From: Brevundimonas sp.
GTDB lineage: Bacteria > Pseudomonadota > Alphaproteobacteria > Caulobacterales > Caulobacteraceae
DNA: 64,000 nucleotides
Direction: 5' to 3'
NCBI RefSeq assembly: GCF_016742135.1
Contig: NZ_JACVCG010000002.1
Location: 248,001-312,000 of the forward strand
Shown: piece after piece, positions 53,903 through 62,468 of the stretch
How the letters are laid out: each line of letters starts with the position of its first letter
How positions within the stretch are numbered: the first letter of the stretch is position 1
Notes under the pieces: generated by a model
Databases searched by the model: none
Told to the model about the DNA's origin: nothing
The model's input: the letters and a program-made list of their open reading frames with translations, nothing else
Position numbers and translations under genes: made by a program

Positions 53903-54242
53903 CGTCTTTGCCTTTTTGCAGATTTCTCAGATAGCTATCGAGGCGATCGAACGACGCGTCCCAATAGCGGCGATAGTGTTCCAGCCAGTCGGCCACGCCC
54001 TTCAGGGCCATGGGCTCCAGTTTCGCGGGGCGCCACTGGGCCTCGCGGCTGCGGCTGATCAGCCCGGCCTTTTCCAGCACCTTCAGGTGTTTCGACACGG
54101 CCGGCAGGCTCATGTCGAACGGCTCGGCCAGTTCGTTGACGGTGGCTTCGCCCTCGCACAGCCGCGCGAGAATGGCCCGACGGGTCGGGTCGGCGAGGGC
54201 GGCGAACTGGGCACTGAGCGGGTCGGGGGTCATGGCAGCCAT
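53886..54242 (-). CDS. ArsR family transcriptional repressor
   Basis: A 118-residue winged-helix repressor: FAALADPTRRAILARLCEGEATVNELAEPFDMSLPAVSKHLKVLEKAGL (quoted in parts: ALADPTRRAILARL and NELAEPFDMSLPAVSKHL). It lacks the CxC metal site, as in regulators paired with SRPBCC genes. ATG 54242 gives a short leader after the promoter described at 54261-54299; no Shine-Dalgarno sequence is present. Confidence 0.87.
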   Translation of the reverse strand: MAAMTPDPLSAQFAALADPTRRAILARLCEGEATVNELAEPFDMSLPAVSKHLKVLEKAGLISRSREAQWRPAKLEPMALKGVADWLEHYRRYWDASFDRLDSYLRNLQKGKDDGPRN

Positions 54243-54248
54243 GGTATG

Positions 54249-54299
54249 TAACTGAAGGGTTAAATATCCGGGGGTCTGTCTCTTGTCAACCGATCGGTT
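54249..54299 (-). promoter_or_regulatory. Promoter and ArsR operator
   Basis: On the reverse strand TTGACA (54284-54289) and TATTTA (54261-54266) are 17 bases apart, a near-consensus promoter. The perfect 12-base palindrome AACCGATCGGTT (54288-54299) overlaps the -35 end, and a second repeat TAAC-N6-GTTA (54249-54262) overlaps the -10. Both fit operators of the TNACC-NNNN-GGTNA kind used by ArsR regulators of SRPBCC genes. Transcription would start about ten bases before the ATG. Confidence 0.65.
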
Positions 54300-54687
54300 A
54301 AGTGAAGCGTGGGGATCCGGGTTCACCGTCTGAATGGTCTGAATTCGGGCATGCGTCGGCTGGAGTTTCCGTCCTTCTCCCGATGGGAGAAGGTGGCGCG
54401 TGAGCGCCGGATGAGGGGCGGCGGCTTCATTCGGCGCAAGCCGTGGCAGGACCGGTGCGGCGGCTCACGCCGAAGGACGCGTTGAGCCCCTCACCCCCAA
54501 CCCCCTCTCCCAACGGAGAGGGGACTCATGGAAAATGTTCATCACAGGGGGCACACGCGGATCTGGTCAGGAGTGGCAATTCTGGCGCGGCCATCCTGTT
54601 TGAGGGCGTGAGCCCAGCACTCAATCAGCGAGAGACAGGCGGTCCGCATTGAGGGATGCTGGGGCGGTCCCTATGCTGGAGCGGATC
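54300..54687. other. Intergenic region holding repeats, no gene seen
   Basis: Between the arsR promoter and the NTF2-like gene there is a two-unit TCTGAANNG array (54329-54343), the second copy of the 153-base repeat (54373-54525) and a GTTCATCACA fragment after it (from about 54537). No ORF is convincing. Confidence 0.6.
54373..54525. repeat. 153-base structured intergenic repeat, copy 2
   Basis: Same length and architecture as the copy at 9771-9923. Both ends are identical to that copy over 40 or more bases; the differences cluster in the centre. Some central changes keep pairing (an A in ACGGCT becomes G opposite T in AGCCGT), as expected for a folded element. Both copies are followed by a GTTCATCACA repeat. 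Confidence 0.8.
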
Positions 54688-55164
54688 ATGAAAGCCCTTG
54701 TTCCCATTCTCGCCGCGCTGACGCTCGTGACCGGTCCCGCGCGGGCCCAGGATCCGGGGGCGGTGATTGATGCCCTGCATCAGGCTGCGCGCGAGGCGGA
54801 CGGTGAGACCTATTTCACCCTGTTCACGCCGGATGCTCGCTTCATCGGCACGGATGCGACCGAGCGCTGGACCGTGGCGGAGTTCGAGGCCTATGCCACG
54901 CCCTATTTCAGCCGGGGGCAGGGCTGGGACTATCAGGTGATCACCCGGGACCTGTCGATCCTGCCGATCGCGTGCCGGTGTGTGGCGGTGTTCGACGAGG
55001 TGCTGGAGAATGCGAGCTATGGCACGGTGCGTGGCTCGGGCGTGCTGAGGCTGACCGACGAGGGCTGGAAGATCGAACAATATGTGCTGAGCTTTGCCGT
55101 GCCCAATGAGGTCGCGCGCCAGGTCGTGGCCGTGATCCGCGCAGGGGAAGCCGCCCGGCCCTGA
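54688..55164 (+). CDS. Secreted NTF2/SnoaL-like protein
   Basis: A 158-residue protein with an N-terminal signal peptide (MKALVPILAALTLVTGPARA) and an NTF2-like fold (ALHQAAREADGETYFTLFTPDARFIGTDATERW, then FEAYATPYFSRGQGWDYQV). Such domains bind small molecules; no catalytic set is obvious. GGAG seven bases before ATG 54688 favours it over upstream in-frame starts. Its stop overlaps the recO start (TGATG). Confidence 0.72.
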   Translation: MKALVPILAALTLVTGPARAQDPGAVIDALHQAAREADGETYFTLFTPDARFIGTDATERWTVAEFEAYATPYFSRGQGWDYQVITRDLSILPIACRCVAVFDEVLENASYGTVRGSGVLRLTDEGWKIEQYVLSFAVPNEVARQVVAVIRAGEAARP

Positions 55165-55895
55165 TGGAGTTCGAGGACGACGCCTTTGTGCTCTCGGCCC
55201 GTCCCCACGGCGATACGGGCGTGGTCGCGGACCTGCTGACCGAATATCACGGGCGGCGGATGACCTATGTCGCGGGCGGCGCGTCACGCCGGATGAAGCC
55301 CTTTCTGCAGCCGGGGTCACGGGTACGGGCCGCCTTTCGGGCCCGGGACGACAGCCAGCTGGGCTCGGCCCGGCTGGAACCGCGAGGCGAGGACATCAGC
55401 CAGCTGTTCGACTCGCCGCTGGCCCTGGCGGGGCTGGCGGCTGCAACCGCCGTGGTGCAGGGCGCCTTGCCGGAGCGGGAGCCCGAGCCGGGTGTCTTCG
55501 CGGCCATGGAGGCGCTGATGTCGGCCTTTGCCCACGATGCGGTCTGGCCCGCCGTGTTCATCCGCTTCGAGCTGGGGCTGCTGGCCAGTCTGGGGTTCGG
55601 TCTCAATCTGGATGTCTGTGCGGTGTCGGGGGCGACGGATGACCTGGCCTGGGTCAGCCCGCGCACGGGGAGGGCGGTCAGCCGGACCGAGGGTGCGCCC
55701 TATGCCGATCGCCTGCTGGGCCTGCCGCCCTTCCTGCTGGGCAATCAGGCGGCGGTCGTGGAAGGGGATGTCGGCCTGGGCCTGGCCCTGACCGGCCATT
55801 TCCTCGAGGCCTGGGTCTTTCATCCGCGTGACAAGCCCCTGCCGCCCGCGCGGGACTGGATGATCGAGCGCCTGCGGCGATCCGGCTTGTTATAG
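55164..55895 (+). CDS. recO: DNA repair protein RecO
   Basis: Loads RecA on SSB-coated DNA together with RecR in the RecF pathway. The 243-residue protein has the N-terminal OB fold (FVLSARPHGDTGVVADLLTEYHGR, then MKPFLQPGSRVRAAFRAR) and the helical C-terminal domain (FIRFELGLLASLGFGLNLDVCAVSG). It starts within the stop codon of the preceding gene. Confidence 0.92.
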   Translation: MEFEDDAFVLSARPHGDTGVVADLLTEYHGRRMTYVAGGASRRMKPFLQPGSRVRAAFRARDDSQLGSARLEPRGEDISQLFDSPLALAGLAAATAVVQGALPEREPEPGVFAAMEALMSAFAHDAVWPAVFIRFELGLLASLGFGLNLDVCAVSGATDDLAWVSPRTGRAVSRTEGAPYADRLLGLPPFLLGNQAAVVEGDVGLGLALTGHFLEAWVFHPRDKPLPPARDWMIERLRRSGLL

Positions 55896-55946
55896 GCCCA
55901 GTCGGGAGACTAGGGTCGCGCCGAAAGTAATCGGGGAAGTCACACC

Positions 55947-57593
55947 ATGATCCATCGTCGTCTTGCAGGTCTGGGCGCCGCCCTGTCGCTGCTGCTGGCC
56001 GGGCTGGCCGCGCCGGTCCTGGCCCAGTCGACGGAGGACGCCGGTCTGGCCCGGCGGATGGAGGCCCATGTGACCTTCCTTGCCCATGATGCCCTGGAGG
56101 GCCGGGATACGGGCTCGCGCGGCTATGAGCTGGCGGCCCTCTATGTCGAGAGCCACTTCTTCTCGCTAGGGCTGACCCCGGCGGGCAATGCCGAGCGGAC
56201 CAGCTGGCGCCAGCCCGTCAATTTCGCCGAGATCAGCCTGTCTGCGGGCCAGCTGAGCTGGACCGGCCCGGACGGCACCGCCCACCGCTGGAGCCAGGGC
56301 GACGGCGTGGCCCTGATGCCGACGCAGGTCGGTGAGGTGGCCTTCGACACCGGCTTTGTCTTCGTCGGCTATGGCCTGGATGTGCCGAGCCATGGTCTGG
56401 ACGACTATGCGGGGCTGGACGTCGAGGGCAAGGTGGTGCTGGCGCTCTATGGCATGCCCGAAGGTCTGCCCAGCGAACTGGCGGCCCATCTGGGATCGGC
56501 CAAGGCGACGACGGCATTTCAGCACGGCGCGGTCGGCTACATCATGATCCACTCGGCCGACACGCGGAATATCCCGTGGTCGGCCCTGATGGGCTATTTC
56601 GGGGAACCCCAGACCCGCTGGGCCACCGCCGACGGTGTGCCGCAGGGCGATGCGCCGGGGATCAGGGTCGAAGGTTTCCTGTCGCAGCCGACCACGGCCC
56701 TGCTGTTCGAGGCGGCCGGTCAGGACCTGCGGGCCATCCAGGACGCCGCTGCCGCCGGGACCTCGCCGAAGGGATTTGAAATCCCGGGTGCGGCCAGCGT
56801 CAGCCTGACGGCCGAAGCCCGCTATTTCGAGAGCCCCAATATCGTGGCCATGCTGCCGGGTTCGGATCCGTCGGTCGCCGATGAGGTCGTGGTGGTGATG
56901 GGCCATCTGGACCACGTCGGCATTTCGGATGACGAGAGCGCCGAGGACAGAATCTCCAACGGTGCCATGGACAATGCCTCGGGCATCGCCACCCTGATCG
57001 AGGTGGCCCGCGCCCTGTCGCTGTCGGATGAGCGTCCGCGCCGGTCGGTCATGTTCCTGGCGGTGACGGGCGAGGAACTGGGCCTGCTGGGCTCCAGCCG
57101 CTTTGCCGCCGACCCGACCGTGCCGCTGGAAAACATCGTCGGCGTGGTCAATCTGGACATGCCGATCCTGACCTATGACTTCGTCGATGTCGTCGCGTTT
57201 GGCGCCGACCACTCGACGCTGGGGACCATTGTTGCGGCGGCCACCGCCGAGGTCGGCGTCGCCACCGTTCCGGACTTCATGCCGGAAGAGAACCTGTTCG
57301 TGCGCTCGGATCACTATGAGTTCGTCAAGGTCGGCATTCCTTCGGTGTTTCTGGCGACCGGGCCGGGCGGAGAGGGGCGCGAAGCGATCGCGGCCTTCCT
57401 GCGGGACAACTATCACCAGGTCAGCGACCAGTCGGACCTGCCGTTCGACTGGACTGCGGCCGCCCGGTTCGTGCGGGTCAACACCTCGATCGCCCGGGCC
57501 ATCGCCGATGGTGAGGACCGCCCCCTGTGGTACGAAGGCGATGAATTCGGCGACCTGTTCGACCCGGGGGGGCGCCGCGCCACCCGCCCCTGA
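55947..57593 (+). CDS. M28 family metallopeptidase
   Basis: A 548-residue exported zinc aminopeptidase. A signal peptide is at 1-26. A PA-type insert (GLDDYAGLDVEGKVVLALYGMPEG, residues about 150-240) precedes the catalytic domain with GHLDHVG, GAMDNASGIATLIEVA and the GEELGLLGS/NLDMPI metal-binding segments, and a final RSDHYEFVKVGIPSVFLATGPG. It would release N-terminal residues from peptides in the periplasm. No neighbour is functionally linked. Confidence 0.88.
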   Translation: MIHRRLAGLGAALSLLLAGLAAPVLAQSTEDAGLARRMEAHVTFLAHDALEGRDTGSRGYELAALYVESHFFSLGLTPAGNAERTSWRQPVNFAEISLSAGQLSWTGPDGTAHRWSQGDGVALMPTQVGEVAFDTGFVFVGYGLDVPSHGLDDYAGLDVEGKVVLALYGMPEGLPSELAAHLGSAKATTAFQHGAVGYIMIHSADTRNIPWSALMGYFGEPQTRWATADGVPQGDAPGIRVEGFLSQPTTALLFEAAGQDLRAIQDAAAAGTSPKGFEIPGAASVSLTAEARYFESPNIVAMLPGSDPSVADEVVVVMGHLDHVGISDDESAEDRISNGAMDNASGIATLIEVARALSLSDERPRRSVMFLAVTGEELGLLGSSRFAADPTVPLENIVGVVNLDMPILTYDFVDVVAFGADHSTLGTIVAAATAEVGVATVPDFMPEENLFVRSDHYEFVKVGIPSVFLATGPGGEGREAIAAFLRDNYHQVSDQSDLPFDWTAAARFVRVNTSIARAIADGEDRPLWYEGDEFGDLFDPGGRRATRP

Positions 57594-57683
57594 GCCTGGC
57601 GGACACCCGTCCGCACCGATTTCAGCCTAGACTGACCGAGGCGGCGGGCGATTCGTCTACCGCTTCCCCTTTGTATTGATGCC

Positions 57684-59885
57684 ATGACCCTGCACACCCC
57701 TCCGCCCGACGGCGGCCGTATCGTTGATGAGCCGATGGCGGACGCCCTGTCGCGGCGTTATCTGGCCTATGCGCTGTCGACCATCACCAACCGGGCGCTG
57801 CCCGATGTGCGGGACGGCTTCAAGCCCGTGCATCGGCGGATCCTGTACGCCATGCACCAGATGCGGCTGAACCCGCAGGCGGCGGCGCGCAAATGCGCCA
57901 AGGTCGTGGGCGATGTCATGGGCGGCTATCATCCGCACGGGGATGCCTCGATCTACGACGCCCTGGTGCGCATGGCCCAGGCCTTTGCCCAACGCTATCC
58001 GCTGGTCGACGGTCAGGGCAATTTCGGCAATATTGACGGCGATAACGCGGCGGCCATGCGCTACACGGAGTGCAAGCTGACGCCGGCGGCCGTGCTGTTG
58101 ATGGAGGGGATCGACCAGAACGCGGTCGACTTTCGCCCCACCTATGACGATCAGGACCAGGAGCCGGTCGTGCTGCCGGCGGGCTTTCCGAACCTGCTGG
58201 CCAATGGCTCATCGGGCATTGCCGTGGGCATGGCGACCTCGATTCCGCCCCACAATGTCGGCGAGCTGATCGAGGCCTGTCTGATCCTGCTGGAGGACCC
58301 CGAGGCTTCGACCGAGACCCTGATGCAGCACATGCCGGGGCCGGACTTCCCGACCGGCGGCGTGCTGGTCGAGGGCAAGGCCTCGCTGCTGGAGACCTAT
58401 GAGACGGGTCGCGGCGGCCTGCGCCTGCGCGCGCGCTGGGAGGTCGAACATCTGGAGCGCGGCACCTGGCGGATCGTCGTCACCGAGATTCCGTATCAGG
58501 TCCAGAAGGGCCGGCTGATCGAGGCGCTGGCGGATCTGATCGACCAGAAGAAGGCGCCGCTGCTGGGCGATGTGCGCGATGAGTCGGCTGAGGACATCCG
58601 GCTGGTGCTGGACCCGCGCGCGCGCACGGTCGAGCCCGAGGTGCTGATGGAGAGCCTGTTCCGGCTGTCCGATCTGGAAGTCCGTATCCCGGTCAATATC
58701 AATGTGCTGGATGCGACGGGCACGCCGGGGGTGATGGGGCTGAAGGCCTGTCTGCAGGCCTTCCTGGATCACCGCCGCGAGGTGCTGATCCGTCGCTCGA
58801 ACTGGCGGGCAGAGCGGATTGAAAAACGACTGCATCTGTTGGAAGGCCTGCGGATCGTCTTCCTCAACCTCGACGAGGTGATCCGCATTGTCCGCGAGGA
58901 GGAACAGCCCAAGGCCGCGCTGATCTCCCGGCTGAACCTGACCGAGGTGCAGGCGGACTTTGTGCTCGACACCCGGCTGCGGCATCTGGCGCGGCTCGAA
59001 GAGATGGCCATCGAGACCGAGTACAAGGAACTGACCGAAGAGCTGGCCGGGCTGCGGGCGCTGATGGATTCCCGGGCGCGGCAGTGGAAGCGCATCGGTC
59101 AGGATCTGGCCGAGGTGCGAAAGGCCCTGCCGTCGCCCCGCCGCACGATCTTTGGCGAGGCGCCCGAGGGCGGTGCCAGCGCGCCGGTCGAGGCCTTCAT
59201 CCCGCGCGAGGCGATCACGGTCATCCTGTCGGAACGCGGCTGGATCCGGGCGGCCAAGGGCAAGGTCGACGATCCGTCCGAGCTCAAATTCAAGGAGGGC
59301 GACAGCCTGGCCTTCCTGGTGCCGGCGTACACGACCGACAAGCTGCTGGTGGCGGCGACCGACGGGCGCATCTTCACGATCGGGGCCGACAAGCTGGCGT
59401 CCGGGCGCGGGCACGGTGAGCCGATCCGCCTGATGATCGATCTGGAGGAGGGCGCGGAGATCGTCGCCCTGCTGGCGCACCAGCCGGGGGCGAAGCTCTT
59501 GGTCGGATCCAGGGCCGGCTATGGCTTCGTCGCGCCGGAGGATGAGTTGCTGGCCCAGAAGCGCGGCGGCAAACAGGTGCTGAACGGCGAAATGGCGGTG
59601 TGTCTGCGCATCACCGGCGACCATGTCGCGGTGATCGGCGACAACATCAAGGCCCTGATCTTCCCGCTGGCCGAACTGCCCGAGATGAGCCGGGGCAAGG
59701 GCGTGAAGTTCCAGTCCTACCGTCAGGGCGGCATGGCCGATGCCACGGTCTTTGCCGAGGAGACCGGACCGGAGTGGGTCGATGGCGGCGGGCGCCGCCG
59801 CAACTGGCCCGACTGGCGCGACTGGGTCGGCAAGCGCGCTGCCGTCGGGCGTCAGGGACCGCGAGGTCTGCGCAAATTCCGCTGA
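57684..59885 (+). CDS. parC: DNA topoisomerase IV subunit A
   Basis: The DNA-breaking subunit that decatenates replicated chromosomes. The 733-residue protein has the winged-helix active site with Tyr127 in AAMRYTECKL, the GYHPHGDASIYDALVRMAQ helix, and a C-terminal beta-pinwheel of about five blades without the GyrA-box. That, and the length, distinguish ParC from GyrA. parE is not in the window. Confidence 0.94.
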   Translation: MTLHTPPPDGGRIVDEPMADALSRRYLAYALSTITNRALPDVRDGFKPVHRRILYAMHQMRLNPQAAARKCAKVVGDVMGGYHPHGDASIYDALVRMAQAFAQRYPLVDGQGNFGNIDGDNAAAMRYTECKLTPAAVLLMEGIDQNAVDFRPTYDDQDQEPVVLPAGFPNLLANGSSGIAVGMATSIPPHNVGELIEACLILLEDPEASTETLMQHMPGPDFPTGGVLVEGKASLLETYETGRGGLRLRARWEVEHLERGTWRIVVTEIPYQVQKGRLIEALADLIDQKKAPLLGDVRDESAEDIRLVLDPRARTVEPEVLMESLFRLSDLEVRIPVNINVLDATGTPGVMGLKACLQAFLDHRREVLIRRSNWRAERIEKRLHLLEGLRIVFLNLDEVIRIVREEEQPKAALISRLNLTEVQADFVLDTRLRHLARLEEMAIETEYKELTEELAGLRALMDSRARQWKRIGQDLAEVRKALPSPRRTIFGEAPEGGASAPVEAFIPREAITVILSERGWIRAAKGKVDDPSELKFKEGDSLAFLVPAYTTDKLLVAATDGRIFTIGADKLASGRGHGEPIRLMIDLEEGAEIVALLAHQPGAKLLVGSRAGYGFVAPEDELLAQKRGGKQVLNGEMAVCLRITGDHVAVIGDNIKALIFPLAELPEMSRGKGVKFQSYRQGGMADATVFAEETGPEWVDGGGRRRNWPDWRDWVGKRAAVGRQGPRGLRKFR

Positions 59886-59980
59886 CGGCGCGGGTTTCCT
59901 TGCGGACATAACGCCGATTTCACTTGGGTGCGGGGATCGGTTCGCGCGATAAGGGCGTTCGTCAGCAAAGGAACCGCATC

Positions 59981-60550
59981 ATGATCACCTGGATCGTTAT
60001 CGGCGTCATCGTCGCCTTCATCCTGCTTGTCGTCGTCGGCGGCTACAACAGGCTGGTGGCGCTGGACCAGCGCGCGGACCAGTCGTTCGCCGACATCGAT
60101 GTGCAGCTGAAACAGCGTCAGGACCTGATCCCTAATCTGGTCGAGACGGTGAAGGGCTATGCCACGCACGAGCGGGCCACGCTGGATGCCGTGACCCAGG
60201 CGCGCGCAGCCGCCGCCCGGGCGACCTCGGTCAACGACAAGGTCGAGGCCGAGAACATGCTGACGGCCACCCTCGGCCGCCTGTTCGCCGTGTCGGAGGC
60301 CTATCCGGATCTCAAGGCCAACACCAATTTCCAGCAACTGCAGACCGAGCTGTCGGACATCGAGAACAAACTGGCCGCCGCGCGCCGCTTCTTCAACAAT
60401 GCTGTCTCGGAGTTCAACGCCGTCCGCCGCCAGTTCCCGACCGTGCTGTTCGCCGGCCTGGTCGGCTTTGGCTCGGACAAGCCCTTCTTTGACGTGGGCG
60501 AGGGTGAGCGCGCGGCCATGACCGCCGCCCCGCCGTCGGTGCAGTTCTAG
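59981..60550 (+). CDS. LemA family protein
   Basis: A 189-residue protein with one N-terminal membrane helix (MITWIVIGVIVAFILLVVVGG) and a helical-bundle domain: VALDQRADQSFADIDVQLKQRQDLIPNLVETVKGYA and AARRFFNNAVSEFNAVRRQFP. Its function is unclear. It is usually paired with an M48 protease, as here, 5 bases downstream. AAAGGAA precedes the ATG at 59981. Confidence 0.92.
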   Translation: MITWIVIGVIVAFILLVVVGGYNRLVALDQRADQSFADIDVQLKQRQDLIPNLVETVKGYATHERATLDAVTQARAAAARATSVNDKVEAENMLTATLGRLFAVSEAYPDLKANTNFQQLQTELSDIENKLAAARRFFNNAVSEFNAVRRQFPTVLFAGLVGFGSDKPFFDVGEGERAAMTAAPPSVQF

Positions 60551-60555
60551 CGTCC

Positions 60556-61572
60556 ATGCAGGCTGTCGGCCTCCAGACCCATATCTGGGCGAACAACACC
60601 CGCTCGATCGTGTTGCTGGCCATGTTCCCGGTGCTGCTGGTGCTGGTGCTGTATGGCCTGCAACTGGTGCTTATGGGCTTTGGCATTATTCCGGGGTCGG
60701 GCGGCACCCTGGGCGACGACACGGCGCTGGCCGCTGGCATGCTGGGCTGGACCGTGCCGGCCGCCGTGGTGATGGCGGCCATCTGGTTCACCATCGCCTA
60801 TTTCGGCAGCCAAGCGATGATCGATGCCATGACGGGCGCCCGCAAGGTCGAGCGGCGCGACAATCCCGAGCTTTATAACCTGCTCGAGAACCTGGCGATC
60901 TCGCGCGGCATGCGGACGCCGACCCTGCGGATCATCGAGACGGACCAGCTGAACGCCTATGCCTCAGGCCTGCATGAGGGGCGCTACAGCGTGACCGTCA
61001 CGCGCGGCCTGATCAACACCCTGACCCGCGACGAGGTCGAGGCGGTGCTGGCCCATGAGCTGACCCATGTGATCAACAAGGATGTGCGGACGATGGTGAT
61101 CGCCTCCATCTTTGCCGGGATTCTGAGCGTCATGGCCGAGCTGGTGTTTCGCGGCCTGTTTTTCTCGCGCGGCGGGCGGGGGAACAACAAGAATGCCGGC
61201 CCGCTGATCCTGATCGGGATCGCCATCGCCGCAATCGGCTTTGCCCTGGCCTTTGTCATCCGGATGATGCTGTCACGCACGCGCGAGTATGTGGCCGATG
61301 CGGGTGCCGTGGAGCTGACCAAGAACCCGGATTCCATGATCTCGGCCCTGCGCAAGATCGAGGGGCGTTCGACGCTGAAGGCTCCGGACGAATTGCAGGG
61401 GATGTTCCTCGACAATCAGCCGGAGAAGGCCGGGGTCATGGGGCTGTTCGCCACCCATCCCCCGATCCCGAAACGGATCGAGGCGCTGGTCAAGTTCGGC
61501 GGCGGCCGTGATTCCGGGCCGTGGTCGCAGCAGACCTACGCTTCCTCCACCTCGGTGCCCAGCGCCGGTTAG
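60556..61572 (+). CDS. M48 family membrane metalloprotease
   Basis: A 338-residue HtpX-like protease. The zinc site is HELTH at residues 167-171 and a third ligand lies in SRTREYVADAGAVEL. There are two or more membrane helices before the catalytic domain and a pair after it. It acts in inner-membrane protein quality control. Its partner is the LemA gene five bases upstream. Confidence 0.9.
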   Translation: MQAVGLQTHIWANNTRSIVLLAMFPVLLVLVLYGLQLVLMGFGIIPGSGGTLGDDTALAAGMLGWTVPAAVVMAAIWFTIAYFGSQAMIDAMTGARKVERRDNPELYNLLENLAISRGMRTPTLRIIETDQLNAYASGLHEGRYSVTVTRGLINTLTRDEVEAVLAHELTHVINKDVRTMVIASIFAGILSVMAELVFRGLFFSRGGRGNNKNAGPLILIGIAIAAIGFALAFVIRMMLSRTREYVADAGAVELTKNPDSMISALRKIEGRSTLKAPDELQGMFLDNQPEKAGVMGLFATHPPIPKRIEALVKFGGGRDSGPWSQQTYASSTSVPSAG

Positions 61573-61912
61573 GGTGTGTACCCATAAAATCGCCGATGCG
61601 ACGGGTCCGCTTACAAGCGGCAAGTCAATGTCCGCCTTCGACCCATTGCGGACTCCCCCATGGGACGCCATCGTGGCTCACGTCCAGCTTGTCAGGTGCC
61701 CGCTCCCGCAGTGGATGAGAACGTGGAGACACAGCCTTGCTTTAGATCGCCAGTTCCGTATCTGCGCTCGCCCTCTTGCCCGCTTGCGCATCGACTACAA
61801 ATTTACGCAGATGAACTAACATCGAACCTGAATTATCTAACGGAGGCAGGCCAACCGCTTCTGGTGAGTCTAAAGATTTAACTGTCGGGGCAATGCTTAG
61901 TTGTATGATCAG
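61573..61912. other. Transition into an AT-rich island, no gene seen
   Basis: The region holds a palindromic repeat at 61629-61654 and then sequence that becomes progressively AT-rich. Short ORFs can be read but have no ribosome binding site, codon pattern or recognisable content. Confidence 0.5.
61629..61654. repeat. TGTCCGC-N12-GCGGAC palindrome, left copy
   Basis: TGTCCGC (61629-61635) and GCGGAC (61648-61653) enclose a 12-base loop containing TTCGACCC. The same architecture occurs at 62390-62415. I know this as a widespread intergenic repeat of alphaproteobacteria with the arms TGTCCGC and GCGGACA. Confidence 0.65.
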
Positions 61913-62248
61913 ATGATTAAAGCTATAGCACTATTTTTTATTCTGCTTAGTATGGATTGGGCTGGCATGCGATTAGTTGGCGGTCCAATGATTGTATCAA
62001 TTTATAGCAGTGGTGCAACATTTGATGAGTCTATGGAACTTAAGTTCTACAGGGATATCGGATTTATCTGGCGCACTAGAACCATATTTATAGCGCTGGC
62101 AGTCATTTTTGCTATGATTGGTGATAATCAAAACATGGATATTTTCCTATTATCAATAGCATTTGGATGCATGGTTTTCTGGGGAGGATTTCTTTTTAGG
62201 GACATACTTAGAGCAAAAAAACTCATTACAAAAAGTGCGTCCGCATAG
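61913..62248 (+). CDS. Small membrane protein in an AT-rich island
   Basis: A 111-residue protein of unknown function with about three hydrophobic helices (IKAIALFFILLSMDW, TIFIALAVIFAMIG, DIFLLSIAFGCMVFWGGFLF) and a basic C-terminus. The gene averages about 37% GC over four 60-base lines I counted, against roughly two thirds in the surroundings, and uses AT-rich codons unlike its neighbours. No Shine-Dalgarno sequence is clear; ATG 61913 is taken, a TTG at 61901 is possible. It lies between two copies of a palindromic repeat. It is probably acquired from another organism. Confidence 0.6.
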   Translation: MIKAIALFFILLSMDWAGMRLVGGPMIVSIYSSGATFDESMELKFYRDIGFIWRTRTIFIALAVIFAMIGDNQNMDIFLLSIAFGCMVFWGGFLFRDILRAKKLITKSASA

Positions 62249-62389
62249 GTCATGATGCATTGATCACACGGACCGGTCGGTTAGTGGATCGTGATCTCAG
62301 CGACGAGGTGATGAATAGCCTGACAAAAGCGCGGTCGCGATGGGCGTTAGCGGCTGAAGTTCTCGCAGCCACCTAAGTCTGCGTTCCAG

Positions 62390-62415
62390 TGTCCGCTTCC
62401 CACCCCCAGCGGACA
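62390..62415. repeat. TGTCCGC-N12-GCGGACA palindrome, right copy
   Basis: A perfect seven-base stem with a 12-base loop (TTCCCACCCCCA), the same design as at 61629-61654. Together the two copies bracket the AT-rich gene at 61913-62248. The rest of 62249-62468 shows no gene. Confidence 0.65.
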
Positions 62416-62468
62416 TTCCGCGAGTCCGTTTTTTGGAGGGCGTCGCGCGTCGCTTATGAGCACACGAC

